NCBI GenBank assembly: GCA_030665535.1
Contig: DAOUZU010000056.1
Coordinates: 1-6,645, forward strand
Origin: Dehalococcoidia bacterium
GTDB lineage: Bacteria; Chloroflexota; Dehalococcoidia; Dehalococcoidales; JAUXAE01
DNA length: 6,645 nucleotides
Reading direction: 5' to 3'
Part shown: piece after piece, positions 1-5,629 of the stretch
Layout of the letters: the number at the start of each line of letters is the position of its first letter
Position numbering within the stretch: position 1 is the first letter of the stretch
Position numbers and translations under genes: made by a program
Notes under the pieces: model-generated
What the model was told of the DNA's origin: nothing
The model's database searches: none
Seen by the model: the letters and a program-made list of their open reading frames with translations, nothing else

Positions 1-153
1 GCCGTCTGCAACCGCAGTGGCTACTGCGCCACCCGTGACATCTGGACGGAGATGGCCGATGCGATGAACGGCGTCCTCGACGCCACCACCCTGGCCGACC
101 TGGTTGAACGCCAGAGGCGAAAGGAACCGGCATCGGCTATGTACAATATTTAA
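1..153 (+). CDS. Rrf2-family transcriptional regulator, C-terminal fragment (5' end outside window)
   Basis: Frame 1 is open from the window edge to a TAA at 151-153 and gives 50 residues. They contain CNRSGYC (a C-x5-C pair at fragment residues 3 and 9), a Trp six residues further on, and a TLADLVERQRR end. This matches the C-terminal part of Rrf2/IscR-type winged-helix regulators, where a Cys cluster is followed by an ITLADL-like helix. In IscR the last two cluster Cys have the same C-x5-C spacing and bind a [2Fe-2S] cluster. The first cluster Cys would lie outside the window, and the IscR ligand His appears to be Arg here, so cluster binding is inferred only. The gene sits 35 bp upstream of cysK on the same strand, so it probably regulates the cysteine operon and may be co-transcribed with it. 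The DNA-binding domain cannot be seen. CymR, another Rrf2 member, controls cysteine metabolism in Bacillus, which fits this context. Confidence 0.85.
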   Translation, partial: AVCNRSGYCATRDIWTEMADAMNGVLDATTLADLVERQRRKEPASAMYNI

Positions 154-188
154 CAACACAGACAAGTAATCTTGGGGAGACGGAAACA

Positions 189-1181
189 ATGAAAACAACA
201 GCCCAAACGATAGACAGGCTTCGCTATAAGACACTTGAAATTCCAAAGCTCACCCGGGGTATAGCCGCCGACTCAACCGAGCTGATCGGCAACACCCCCC
301 TGGTGCGGCTCAACCGTCTTACCACAGGCTTGGAGGCCGAGGTGGTGGCCAAGCTGGAGTCCTTCAACCCCCTCTCCTCCGTGAAAGACAGGCTGGGAGT
401 AGCCATGATAGCCGATGCCGAGGAGGCCGGCTTTATAAACAGTGATACCGTCATCATAGAGCCCACCAGCGGCAACACCGGCATTGCCCTGGCCTTCGTC
501 TGCGCCGCCAGGGGCTACAGGCTCATCCTCACCATGCCGGATACGATGTCTGTAGAACGCCGCCAGCTCCTCTCCGTCTTCGGCGCCGAGCTTATACTCA
601 CCCCCGGCGCCGCCGGTATGCCCGGTGCCATCAAGAAGGCCGAGGAGCTTACCGCCGCCAACGCCAACTACTTCATGCCGCAGCAGTTCAACAACCCGGC
701 CAACCCCGAGATACACCGCCTGACCACCGCCGCAGAGATATGGCGGGATACAGAAGGCAAAGCCGATATCCTGGTGGCCGGGGTAGGCACCGGCGGTACT
801 ATCACCGGTGTGGCCGAGGCACTCAAGGAGAAGAAGCCATCTTTTAAAGCCATCGCCGTGGAGCCGCTATCCTCACCGGTGCTCTCCGGGGGCAGCCCCG
901 GGCCGCACAAGATACAGGGCATCGGCGCCGGCTTCTTACCCCGGGTACTCGATATGGAGCTGGTGGACGAGGTAATCAAGGTATCCAACGAGAATGCCGG
1001 TATTATGGCGCGGCGATTGGCCAAGGAAGAGGGAATCCTGGCTGGCATCTCCTCCGGCGCCGCCGTCTGGGCGGCCCTGGAGGTGGCCCGTAGACCGGAA
1101 AGCAAGGGCAAGCTCATCGTCGTCGTGCTGCCCGATACCGGCGAACGTTATCTATCCACCTGGCTTTTTCAGGAGAAATAG
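189..1181 (+). CDS. cysK: Cysteine synthase (O-acetylserine sulfhydrylase), PLP-dependent
   Basis: This cytosolic enzyme makes L-cysteine from O-acetyl-L-serine and sulfide, using pyridoxal phosphate. All fold-type II hallmarks are present in 330 residues: ELIGNTPLVRLNRL (31-44), the PLP lysine K66 in SSVKDR, the substrate-binding loop TSGNTG (93-98), the phosphate-binding loop GTGGT (200-204), and GISSGAA (287-293), whose Ser contacts the pyridine nitrogen. It ends with LPDTGERYLSTWLF, typical of CysK. The ATG at 189 has a GGGGAG ribosome site at 174-179 with 9-nt spacing. This start gives about 25 residues before the usual CysK N-terminus, which normally begins just before the ELIGNTP motif. 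The extra segment is Lys/Arg-rich and has no signal or membrane character. The gene lies between an Rrf2 regulator and cysE. Cystathionine beta-synthase-type activity is possible in this fold, but the cysE neighbour favours cysteine synthase. Confidence 0.95.
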   Translation: MKTTAQTIDRLRYKTLEIPKLTRGIAADSTELIGNTPLVRLNRLTTGLEAEVVAKLESFNPLSSVKDRLGVAMIADAEEAGFINSDTVIIEPTSGNTGIALAFVCAARGYRLILTMPDTMSVERRQLLSVFGAELILTPGAAGMPGAIKKAEELTAANANYFMPQQFNNPANPEIHRLTTAAEIWRDTEGKADILVAGVGTGGTITGVAEALKEKKPSFKAIAVEPLSSPVLSGGSPGPHKIQGIGAGFLPRVLDMELVDEVIKVSNENAGIMARRLAKEEGILAGISSGAAVWAALEVARRPESKGKLIVVVLPDTGERYLSTWLFQEK

Positions 1182-1184
1182 GTG
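1171..1184 (+). promoter_or_regulatory. cysE ribosome binding site inside the end of cysK, with GTG start
   Basis: AGGAG at 1171-1175 lies in the last codons of cysK, 6 nt before a GTG at 1182. That GTG directly follows the cysK TAG (1179-1181). The abutting stop and start imply translational coupling of the two enzymes and support the GTG as the cysE start. Confidence 0.8.
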
Positions 1185-1898
1185 TTCAAGCTGCTAAGAG
1201 AGGACATCCGGACGGTATTTGCCAAGGACCCGGCGGCGAGGAATGTGGCCGAGGTGCTTCTTTTCTACCCTGGCCTGCATGCTCTACGCCTCCACCGTAC
1301 GGCCAACTTCCTGTGGCGGTACCGCCTCCGCTTCCTGGCGCGGGGGCTCTCCTTCCTGAACCGCTTCCTGACCAACATCGAGATACACCCCGGGGCTACT
1401 ATCGGCCGTCGCTTCTTTATTGACCACGGCGCTGGTGTCGTCATCGGCGGGACGGCCGAAATCGGCGACGATGTCCTCATGTACCAGGGGGTCGTTCTGG
1501 GCGGCACCACCCTGAAGAAGGGTAAGCGCCACCCTACGGTGGGCAACAATGTCGTCATCGGCACCGGGGCGGTGGCCCTGGGGGCCATAACCATCGGCGA
1601 CGGCGCCCGCATCGGCTCCGGTTCGGTGGTGGTAAAGTCGGTTCCGGCCGGGGCGACGGTGGTCGGCATCCCGGGGCGGGTGGTGGATGAGCATCGCAAG
1701 CCACTCACGGACCTGGAGCACGGCAAGCTGCCCGATCCGGTAGCTGAAGCCGTCCGGCTGATACTGGCCGAGCAACAGAAGCTGGAAGAACGGCTGGAAA
1801 AGCTGGAGACCAGCTCCGGCGTGACCGTCCCCCAGGACGAGTTGTGGAACAGGATAAGGGAGATAATGAAGGAGTTCGGCCAGGAGGCGGAAGACTAA
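1182..1898 (+). CDS. cysE: Serine O-acetyltransferase, left-handed beta-helix type
   Basis: This enzyme transfers acetyl from acetyl-CoA to L-serine, giving the O-acetylserine used by CysK; it is normally the feedback-regulated step. The 238-residue protein has a short helical N-terminal part (1-65, with RNVAEVLLFYPGLHALRLHR). Hexapeptide repeats follow at about 66-165: IEIHPGATIG, FFIDHGAGVVIGG, GNNVVIGTGAVALG, ITIGDGARIGSGSVV, then VGIPGRVV. His82 in IDHGAG matches catalytic His158 of E. coli CysE. The Asp143 position is Glu67 (EIHP), as in many Gram-positive-type CysE proteins. The loop with LGGTTLKKGKRHP (106-118) is the acetyl-CoA/serine lid. The C-terminus is a charged, coiled-coil-like helix (about 195-235) ending in EAED. 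It lacks the terminal Ile by which enterobacterial CysE inserts into the CysK active site. It is a short-N-terminus CysE, with start and coupling to cysK as described at 1171-1184. Confidence 0.95.
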   Translation: MFKLLREDIRTVFAKDPAARNVAEVLLFYPGLHALRLHRTANFLWRYRLRFLARGLSFLNRFLTNIEIHPGATIGRRFFIDHGAGVVIGGTAEIGDDVLMYQGVVLGGTTLKKGKRHPTVGNNVVIGTGAVALGAITIGDGARIGSGSVVVKSVPAGATVVGIPGRVVDEHRKPLTDLEHGKLPDPVAEAVRLILAEQQKLEERLEKLETSSGVTVPQDELWNRIREIMKEFGQEAED

Positions 1899-1938
1899 GG
1901 GGGCAGAATCATCCGGGAGCCTAAGCGAGGACGGTGAA

Positions 1939-2172
1939 ATGGCTAAGAAGCGCGTACTGTTAAACTTCCCCCAGGAGCTGCTCAGGGAGCCCATTATCTA
2001 CAGTGTGGGCCAGCAATTCCAGTTGACGACAAACATCCACCGCGCCGACGTGGCCGAGGACAGGGGCTGCATTGAGCTTGACCTGACGGGGGAGGAGCAG
2101 CAGATTGACGAGGGCATCGCCTGGATAATGGGCCGTGGCGTCCGCGTGGAGGTCCTGCCCACCGAGGGCTAG
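1939..2172 (+). CDS. Free-standing NIL-domain protein, probably sulfur-metabolism associated
   Basis: This 77-residue protein has the pattern of the NIL domain, the small ferredoxin-like fold found at the C-terminus of the methionine transporter ATPase MetN and fused to ferredoxins. Matching parts are RVLLNFPQELLREPIIYSVGQQF (residues 5-27, conserved F-P-x-E and EPIIY), NIHRADVAEDRGCIELDLTGEEQQI (33-57) and a closing ALAWL-like helix and strand, IAWIMGRGVRVEVL (61-74). In MetN the domain binds methionine and inhibits transport allosterically. NIL-ferredoxin proteins are linked to homocysteine formation in anaerobes. Here the domain stands alone, 40 bp after cysE, with GAGG at 1927-1930 (8 nt from ATG). 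This suggests a small ligand-binding or accessory role in sulfur amino-acid synthesis, which is inference. One Cys (residue 44) is present, with no Fe-S motif. It is the last gene of the operon and converges on the htpX-like gene. Confidence 0.8.
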   Translation: MAKKRVLLNFPQELLREPIIYSVGQQFQLTTNIHRADVAEDRGCIELDLTGEEQQIDEGIAWIMGRGVRVEVLPTEG

Positions 2173-2186
2173 GTTAAGGTCTTTTC

Positions 2187-3398
2187 CTACTTCACCCTGT
2201 GCACCCGCCCGCAGTGGGGGCAGCGGATTGTATTGTCCTTGAAACGGGGCGGCACCTTGAGCTTGGTGCCGCAGGCGCAGGTTATGGTCTTGTATTTATT
2301 CAGCCGGTACAGCATATCCGCGGTCTCACGGGTACGCTCTACATGGCTGGGTTCTTTTACTTGCGTGGGCTCTTCCGCTTTGGCTCCCCGTAGGCTAGCG
2401 GCCCCAACGGCGGCAATCGTCGTCGCCGAAATCATCCCTGTCTGGGTCTTGTGCACCTGCCGGTAGGCCTGGTCGTACTGGGAGAAGGAAGCACCACCGG
2501 CCATGGAGCGCAGGATGCGAACCCTCTCCTTGAGCGGCGGGTGGGTGGCCGAAAGGTTGCTGGCGGCCATGCCCTTCTTGCGGAAGGGATTGATGATGTA
2601 CATCGGCGCCGTGGCCTTATTGGCCGTCTTGAGTTGACCGGTGGAAGCCCCCAGTTTCTCCAGGGCCGAGGCCAGCCCCTCCGGGTACCTGGTGTAAAGA
2701 GCGGAGGAGGCGTCTGCCAGGTACTCCCTCTTCCGCGATATGGCGAAGTAGATAAACTGCGCAAAAATAGGTGCCAGGATAATGAATACCAGACCGACGA
2801 CCAGTATTATTATCTGAGCTTGACCGCCTCCCGATGAGCTTCTGCGGCCACCAATGCTTGAGAAGAAGAGCATCCTGGTACCGTACCAGGCCAGCATGAC
2901 GATGCTGCCCAGCAGGATGGCGGTAAGCGCCATTAAGAGTACATCACGGTTCTTGATGTGGGATATTTCGTGGGCGATGACTCCCTGAAGCTCGTCGCGG
3001 TTGAGTCTGTCCAGGAGCCCGCTGGTGATGGCCACTGATGCTCTGCTGGGGTCACGGCCGGTGGCGAAGGCGTTCAGGGCGGGGTCGTCGATGATATAGA
3101 TATCGGGCATCTTCTCCAGGCCGGAGGCTATCTTCATCTCCTCGACCACATTAAAGAGGCGGGGGTGGTCATCGCGGGATATTTTTTTTGCCCTCGAGAG
3201 GGTCAGCAGGATGCTGTCCCCCTGGAAGTAGCCGATGAGGTTAAGCACTGCCCAGAGCACCAGGGCGATGACCAGGCCGACGGTGCCTGAGTCAAAGAAG
3301 GAGAGGCCGATGAAAAAGCCGACGGTGAGCAGCAGCACGCCCATCCCTATCACCAGCACTACGGACCTTATCTGGTTTGACCTAATCTGTTCCCACAT
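2187..3398 (-). CDS. htpX: HtpX-like M48 membrane metalloprotease with C-terminal zinc ribbon
   Basis: This is a zinc endopeptidase of the inner membrane that degrades misfolded or damaged membrane proteins. The 403-residue protein starts MWEQIRSNQIRS, the standard HtpX opening. It has two N-terminal membrane helices (about 13-33 and 38-58), the zinc motif HEISH (143-147), two more helices (about 152-172 and 195-219), and the third ligand Glu225 in SRKREYLADA. HPPLKERVRIL (286-296) closes the catalytic domain. About 105 further residues follow. They include an Ala-rich hydrophobic patch (321-339) and a terminal zinc ribbon, C374-x-C376 and C393-x2-C396. Ordinary HtpX is near 290 residues and lacks this tail. 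The gene is 13 bp downstream of lemA. No clear Shine-Dalgarno sequence is visible before the ATG, so translation may depend on coupling to lemA. The 3' end is 14 bp from the convergent NIL gene, with no obvious terminator between them. Confidence 0.93.
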   Translation of the reverse strand: MWEQIRSNQIRSVVLVIGMGVLLLTVGFFIGLSFFDSGTVGLVIALVLWAVLNLIGYFQGDSILLTLSRAKKISRDDHPRLFNVVEEMKIASGLEKMPDIYIIDDPALNAFATGRDPSRASVAITSGLLDRLNRDELQGVIAHEISHIKNRDVLLMALTAILLGSIVMLAWYGTRMLFFSSIGGRRSSSGGGQAQIIILVVGLVFIILAPIFAQFIYFAISRKREYLADASSALYTRYPEGLASALEKLGASTGQLKTANKATAPMYIINPFRKKGMAASNLSATHPPLKERVRILRSMAGGASFSQYDQAYRQVHKTQTGMISATTIAAVGAASLRGAKAEEPTQVKEPSHVERTRETADMLYRLNKYKTITCACGTKLKVPPRFKDNTIRCPHCGRVHRVK

Positions 3399-3411
3399 AT
3401 CAAGTAGCTAG

Positions 3412-3972
3412 CTAAAAGCTGACTTTGGGTGCTTCCCTCTCGGCGGTGGCGGTGAGTTCAAAGAAATCGCCGGCGGTAAAACCGGTTATAGCGGCCACCA
3501 CATTGGAGGGGAACATCTGTATCTGGTTGTTGAGCCTTAAGACAGTGTCGTTATAGAACTGGCGGGAGAAACTTATCTTGTTCTCCGTAGAAGCCAACTC
3601 TTCCTGGAGGGCTAGGAAGTTCTGGTTGGCCTTCAGGTCGGGGTAGTTCTCCACCACCACCAGCAGGCGGGACAGGGCCGAACTCAGTTCCGTCTCTGCC
3701 TTGGAGCGGGCGCCGACATCGCCGCCCGGCACCTGCTGGGCCAGGTTGCGCGCCTTGGTCACCGAATCCAGCGTCTCCCGCTCGTGAGTCATGTAACCCT
3801 TGACCGTCTCCATCAAGTTGGGGATGAGGTCATAGCGCCGTTTTAACTGGACATCAATCTGTGCCCAGGCGTTCTTCACTTGGTTGCGCCGCCGCACCAG
3901 CCCGTTGTAGATGCCGATGAATATGAAGACCAGGACAGCAACGATGCCCAGAATTACCAATAAAGGTATCAT
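3412..3972 (-). CDS. lemA: LemA family membrane-anchored protein
   Basis: The 186-residue LemA protein has one N-terminal membrane helix (about 3-22) and then the family signature: YNGLVRRRNQVKNAW (22-36), QIDVQLKRRYDLIPNLMETVKGYMTHE (38-64), YPDLKANQNFLALQEELASTENKI (110-133) and a final FPSNVVA (154-160). The rest is a helical bundle expected outside the membrane with the N-terminus anchored. The biochemical role is not established. The family often sits beside M48/HtpX proteases, as here. A strong ribosome site, GGAGG, lies at 3978-3982, 5 nt before the ATG. The gene starts 22 bp after the zinc-ribbon gene's stop and ends 13 bp before htpX, so all three are probably one transcript from the promoter at 4448-4476. 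The length is normal and no residues look lost. Confidence 0.93.
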   Translation of the reverse strand: MIPLLVILGIVAVLVFIFIGIYNGLVRRRNQVKNAWAQIDVQLKRRYDLIPNLMETVKGYMTHERETLDSVTKARNLAQQVPGGDVGARSKAETELSSALSRLLVVVENYPDLKANQNFLALQEELASTENKISFSRQFYNDTVLRLNNQIQMFPSNVVAAITGFTAGDFFELTATAEREAPKVSF

Positions 3973-3994
3973 GTGTGCCTCCGTTTCCTTTTGT

Positions 3995-4414
3995 TTACTT
4001 TTCTGCCTTGAACGCTTCGCCTAAGAAGGAGGTTACCTTTTCCTCAGCACCGGTGTCCCCGGCGGCCTTACCGGCCAGTTGACCCACTAGCTGGTGAACC
4101 TCGCCGCCGTCGAACCACAGCCCGTGCCCCACAGGGCAGGCGTCGATAAGCACCTGGGGGTGGTGGCCGATATGGGCCTTCTTCATCTTGCGGCCACAGA
4201 TGGGGCAGCGGTGCTTTTTTTCATCTGATTCGGCCCCCGGCTGGCTTAATATTTTTTCCAGGGAAAGACCGTGCCCTTTGAACTCCATACTCTCCAGCAG
4301 GAGTTCCAACTCGCCGGCGTCAAACCAGACGCCGTGGCACCGGGCGCAGTAGTCAAGCTCAATTTGATCCTGCTCCACGACGGCCATTTCAACCTTGCAG
4401 ATGGGGCAAATCAC
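3995..4414 (-). CDS. Double zf-TFIIB zinc-ribbon protein
   Basis: This is a small soluble protein of two TFIIB-like zinc ribbons joined by a linker. From the GTG at 4414 (139 residues), ribbon 1 has C3-x2-C6 (CPICKVEM) and C23-x2-C26 followed by HGVWFDAGELE. Ribbon 2 has C70-x2-C73 (CPICGRKM) and C93-x3-H97 followed by GLWFDGGEV. The fourth ligand of ribbon 2 is His in a CPVGHGLWFD setting. The C-terminus (from about 105) is Ala/Gly/Lys-rich and probably flexible. The same frame stays open to a TTG at 4507, giving 170 residues. That upstream segment has no family similarity, lacks a Shine-Dalgarno sequence, overlaps the GNAT gene by 17 bp and contains a good promoter. The GTG at 4414 has GAGG 9 nt upstream and starts right at the first ribbon, so it is preferred. 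It is first in an operon with lemA and htpX. The function is unknown; metal-dependent protein binding is a guess. Confidence 0.85.
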   Translation of the reverse strand: MICPICKVEMAVVEQDQIELDYCARCHGVWFDAGELELLLESMEFKGHGLSLEKILSQPGAESDEKKHRCPICGRKMKKAHIGHHPQVLIDACPVGHGLWFDGGEVHQLVGQLAGKAAGDTGAEEKVTSFLGEAFKAEK

Positions 4415-4423
4415 TCTTTCATA

Positions 4424-4429
4424 CCTCGC
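4424..4429 (-). promoter_or_regulatory. Ribosome binding site deciding the zinc-ribbon start
   Basis: On the minus strand GCGAGG (4424-4429) ends 9 nt before the GTG at 4412-4414. No comparable purine-rich site precedes the alternative TTG at 4505-4507. This supports the shorter protein. Confidence 0.55.
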
Positions 4430-4447
4430 CGGGTAAGTACCATCACC

Positions 4448-4476
4448 AGTGTAGATGGCGGGGCAGGTGGTGTCAA
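4448..4476 (-). promoter_or_regulatory. Sigma-70-type promoter for the zinc-ribbon/lemA/htpX operon
   Basis: The minus strand carries a perfect TTGACA -35 box (4471-4476), a 17-nt spacer, and TACACT as the -10 box (4448-4453, four of six consensus positions). The predicted start is near 4441, giving a leader of about 27 nt that includes the GAGG site and ends at the GTG at 4414. It lies in the 76-bp gap after the GNAT stop, so the operon can be expressed independently of the acetyltransferase. Confidence 0.65.
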
Positions 4477-4490
4477 GACGGTTATTATTC

Positions 4491-5372
4491 TCAAGGAGCC
4501 CGCTCAAATATATACAGGGGGCTCTCCATCTGGGGCCCGTAGCCGGCCTCCACGAATGCCTGCTGGATGCGGGTCAACTCCGACAGGCGGGCGCTCACCC
4601 TGGCCGGCTCGCTTGCGGTTGCTTCTGTCCGCAGAGCCACGGCCAGGGTGGTCAGGGCGCCTGGCCGGCCGTCGGCGTAGCTCACCACCAGCCCTTCGTG
4701 GGGGTATCCCGGTTCCAGGATGGCCACGGCGCCTATGCCGCCTTCATCAGCGGTCATGCGGACCATTCCCTGCTCCAACCTTTGCCGTAGCTGGTCGGCG
4801 CCGAGGAGCTGGAAGCGCCAGGCGGTACTGTACAACCCGGCGGTGGCTGAAAGCCCCTCCGATCCCTTGAGGAAGGCCAGCAGGCGGGGCAGGTCCTTAG
4901 GACTGGCCTTGATCGCCGCTTTGCCCTTACCCGCAACGGCATCGGCCTGGTAAAAGACAAAGCTGGCAATATTCCTGAAGCCGAGGCCAGCAGCCAGGCG
5001 GCACATGGCGGTGTTTGAGGCCAGCGTGGCCAAGCGGACGACATCAGCCCCCAGTTGCCCGGTCTCTTTGACCAACCGTCGCGTCATTCCGGTGGCCAGC
5101 CCGGTCTGGCGGTATGCCGGGTCTACCCTCATGCCCTCCAGCCAGGCCTCTCCCGGGGCGGCCATAACCGCATGGCCTAGGGCCACCGGTCGGCCGCTTA
5201 TGGTGGTCACCAGCAGCCTGTCGTCTACCTCTGTAAGCCAGCGCTCCCATACCAGCGGGATGTAGTCACCCCACTCCCAGGTGTGCTGGCTGAACCGATA
5301 GACAGCCTCCCGGTCACTGGCGCGGGCCGCTCGTATATATGGTCTTGCTAGCTTTTTCTTATGCGCTTTCAC
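4491..5372 (-). CDS. GNAT family N-acetyltransferase with extra C-terminal domain
   Basis: This protein probably transfers acetyl from acetyl-CoA to an amine; the substrate is unknown. In the 293 residues, the N-terminal half (about 11-143) is a GNAT domain. It starts YIRAARASDREAV, has the acetyl-CoA loop in RVDPAYRQTGLATGM (82-96, R/Q-x-x-G-x-A type), and a motif-B helix SNTAMCRLAAGLGFR (119-133). The early YIPLVWERWL segment resembles the 'DYLP..y..WL' stretch of the HISAT/NAT16-like branch, a weak hint only. The C-terminal half (about 155-293) ends QAFVEAGYGPQMESPLYIFER and looks like a degenerate second GNAT-like or family-specific domain. The start is GTG at 5370-5372. A stop in the same frame lies only two codons upstream, so no longer protein is possible. 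No Shine-Dalgarno sequence is seen. The gene is transcribed ahead of the zinc-ribbon operon but is separated from it by a promoter. Confidence 0.88.
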   Translation of the reverse strand: MKAHKKKLARPYIRAARASDREAVYRFSQHTWEWGDYIPLVWERWLTEVDDRLLVTTISGRPVALGHAVMAAPGEAWLEGMRVDPAYRQTGLATGMTRRLVKETGQLGADVVRLATLASNTAMCRLAAGLGFRNIASFVFYQADAVAGKGKAAIKASPKDLPRLLAFLKGSEGLSATAGLYSTAWRFQLLGADQLRQRLEQGMVRMTADEGGIGAVAILEPGYPHEGLVVSYADGRPGALTTLAVALRTEATASEPARVSARLSELTRIQQAFVEAGYGPQMESPLYIFERAP

Positions 5373-5383
5373 AGGGTGCTAGA

Positions 5384-5413
5384 ATAATAGAGCATAAACT
5401 TGTCCGCAAACAA
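5384..5413 (-). promoter_or_regulatory. Candidate promoter for the GNAT gene, nearly leaderless
   Basis: The minus strand has TATTAT (5384-5389, five of six -10 positions) with TTGTTT (5408-5413, three of six -35 positions) 18 nt upstream. The -10 box ends only 11 nt before the GTG start, so the mRNA would have a leader of a few nucleotides at most. This agrees with the absence of a Shine-Dalgarno site. The weak -35 keeps confidence modest. Confidence 0.4.
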
Positions 5414-5414
5414 G
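5399..5414. repeat. Short dyad overlapping the GNAT promoter -35
   Basis: CTTGT (5399-5403) and ACAAG (5410-5414) form a 5-bp inverted repeat around a 6-nt centre. It covers the candidate -35 box of the GNAT gene, where an operator would be expected. It is short enough to be chance. Confidence 0.25.
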
Positions 5415-5575
5415 GTCCTGGAAAGAGAGTGAGGTAGCCTTAGAGCGCCCAGGATGCCCAAATACAGGCGTTACACCGGATACCTACTCACATGTGTTGT
5501 CAGGGCTGCAAGAGGCCGCTGCGAGGGTTTTTAATGAGGGTATCAACTCAATACAACCATTATTGCCAAGAGGGA

Positions 5576-5581
5576 TATAAT
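5576..5581 (+). promoter_or_regulatory. Candidate -10 box for the PH-like gene
   Basis: A perfect TATAAT lies 48 nt before the ATG at 5630. No good -35 hexamer is found 16-18 nt upstream, so this is a partial promoter match in A/T-rich DNA. A start near 5588 would give a leader of about 42 nt. The rest of the 257-bp gap between the divergent genes shows no convincing gene or terminator. Confidence 0.4.
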
Positions 5582-5629
5582 TGGGTGATCTTAATTCTAC
5601 ATGATTAATCTGAGAAAGGCTGAATAGAA

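Noticed and set aside
1265..1994. Long minus-strand open frames opposite cysE (and similar ones opposite cysK and the GNAT gene).
   Set aside because: They are antisense shadows in GC-rich DNA: low-complexity products with no family, opposite genes with full catalytic motifs.
2173..2186. Bidirectional terminator between the convergent NIL and htpX genes.
   Set aside because: Only 14 bp separate the stops and no hairpin with flanking T-runs is visible there or just inside either gene.
4496..4524. Inverted repeat GAGCCC/GGGCTC around the GNAT stop codon as a terminator (minus strand).
   Set aside because: The stem is only 6 bp with a 17-nt loop, and no T-run follows it.
5492..5608. 38-residue frame (starts MCCQGCKRPL) in phase with the PH-like gene, which could be a lost N-terminal zinc-binding part.
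   Set aside because: Two in-frame stops (5606-5608 and TGA at 5621-5623) separate it from the PH-like ATG, there is no ribosome site, and the Cys pattern is incomplete.
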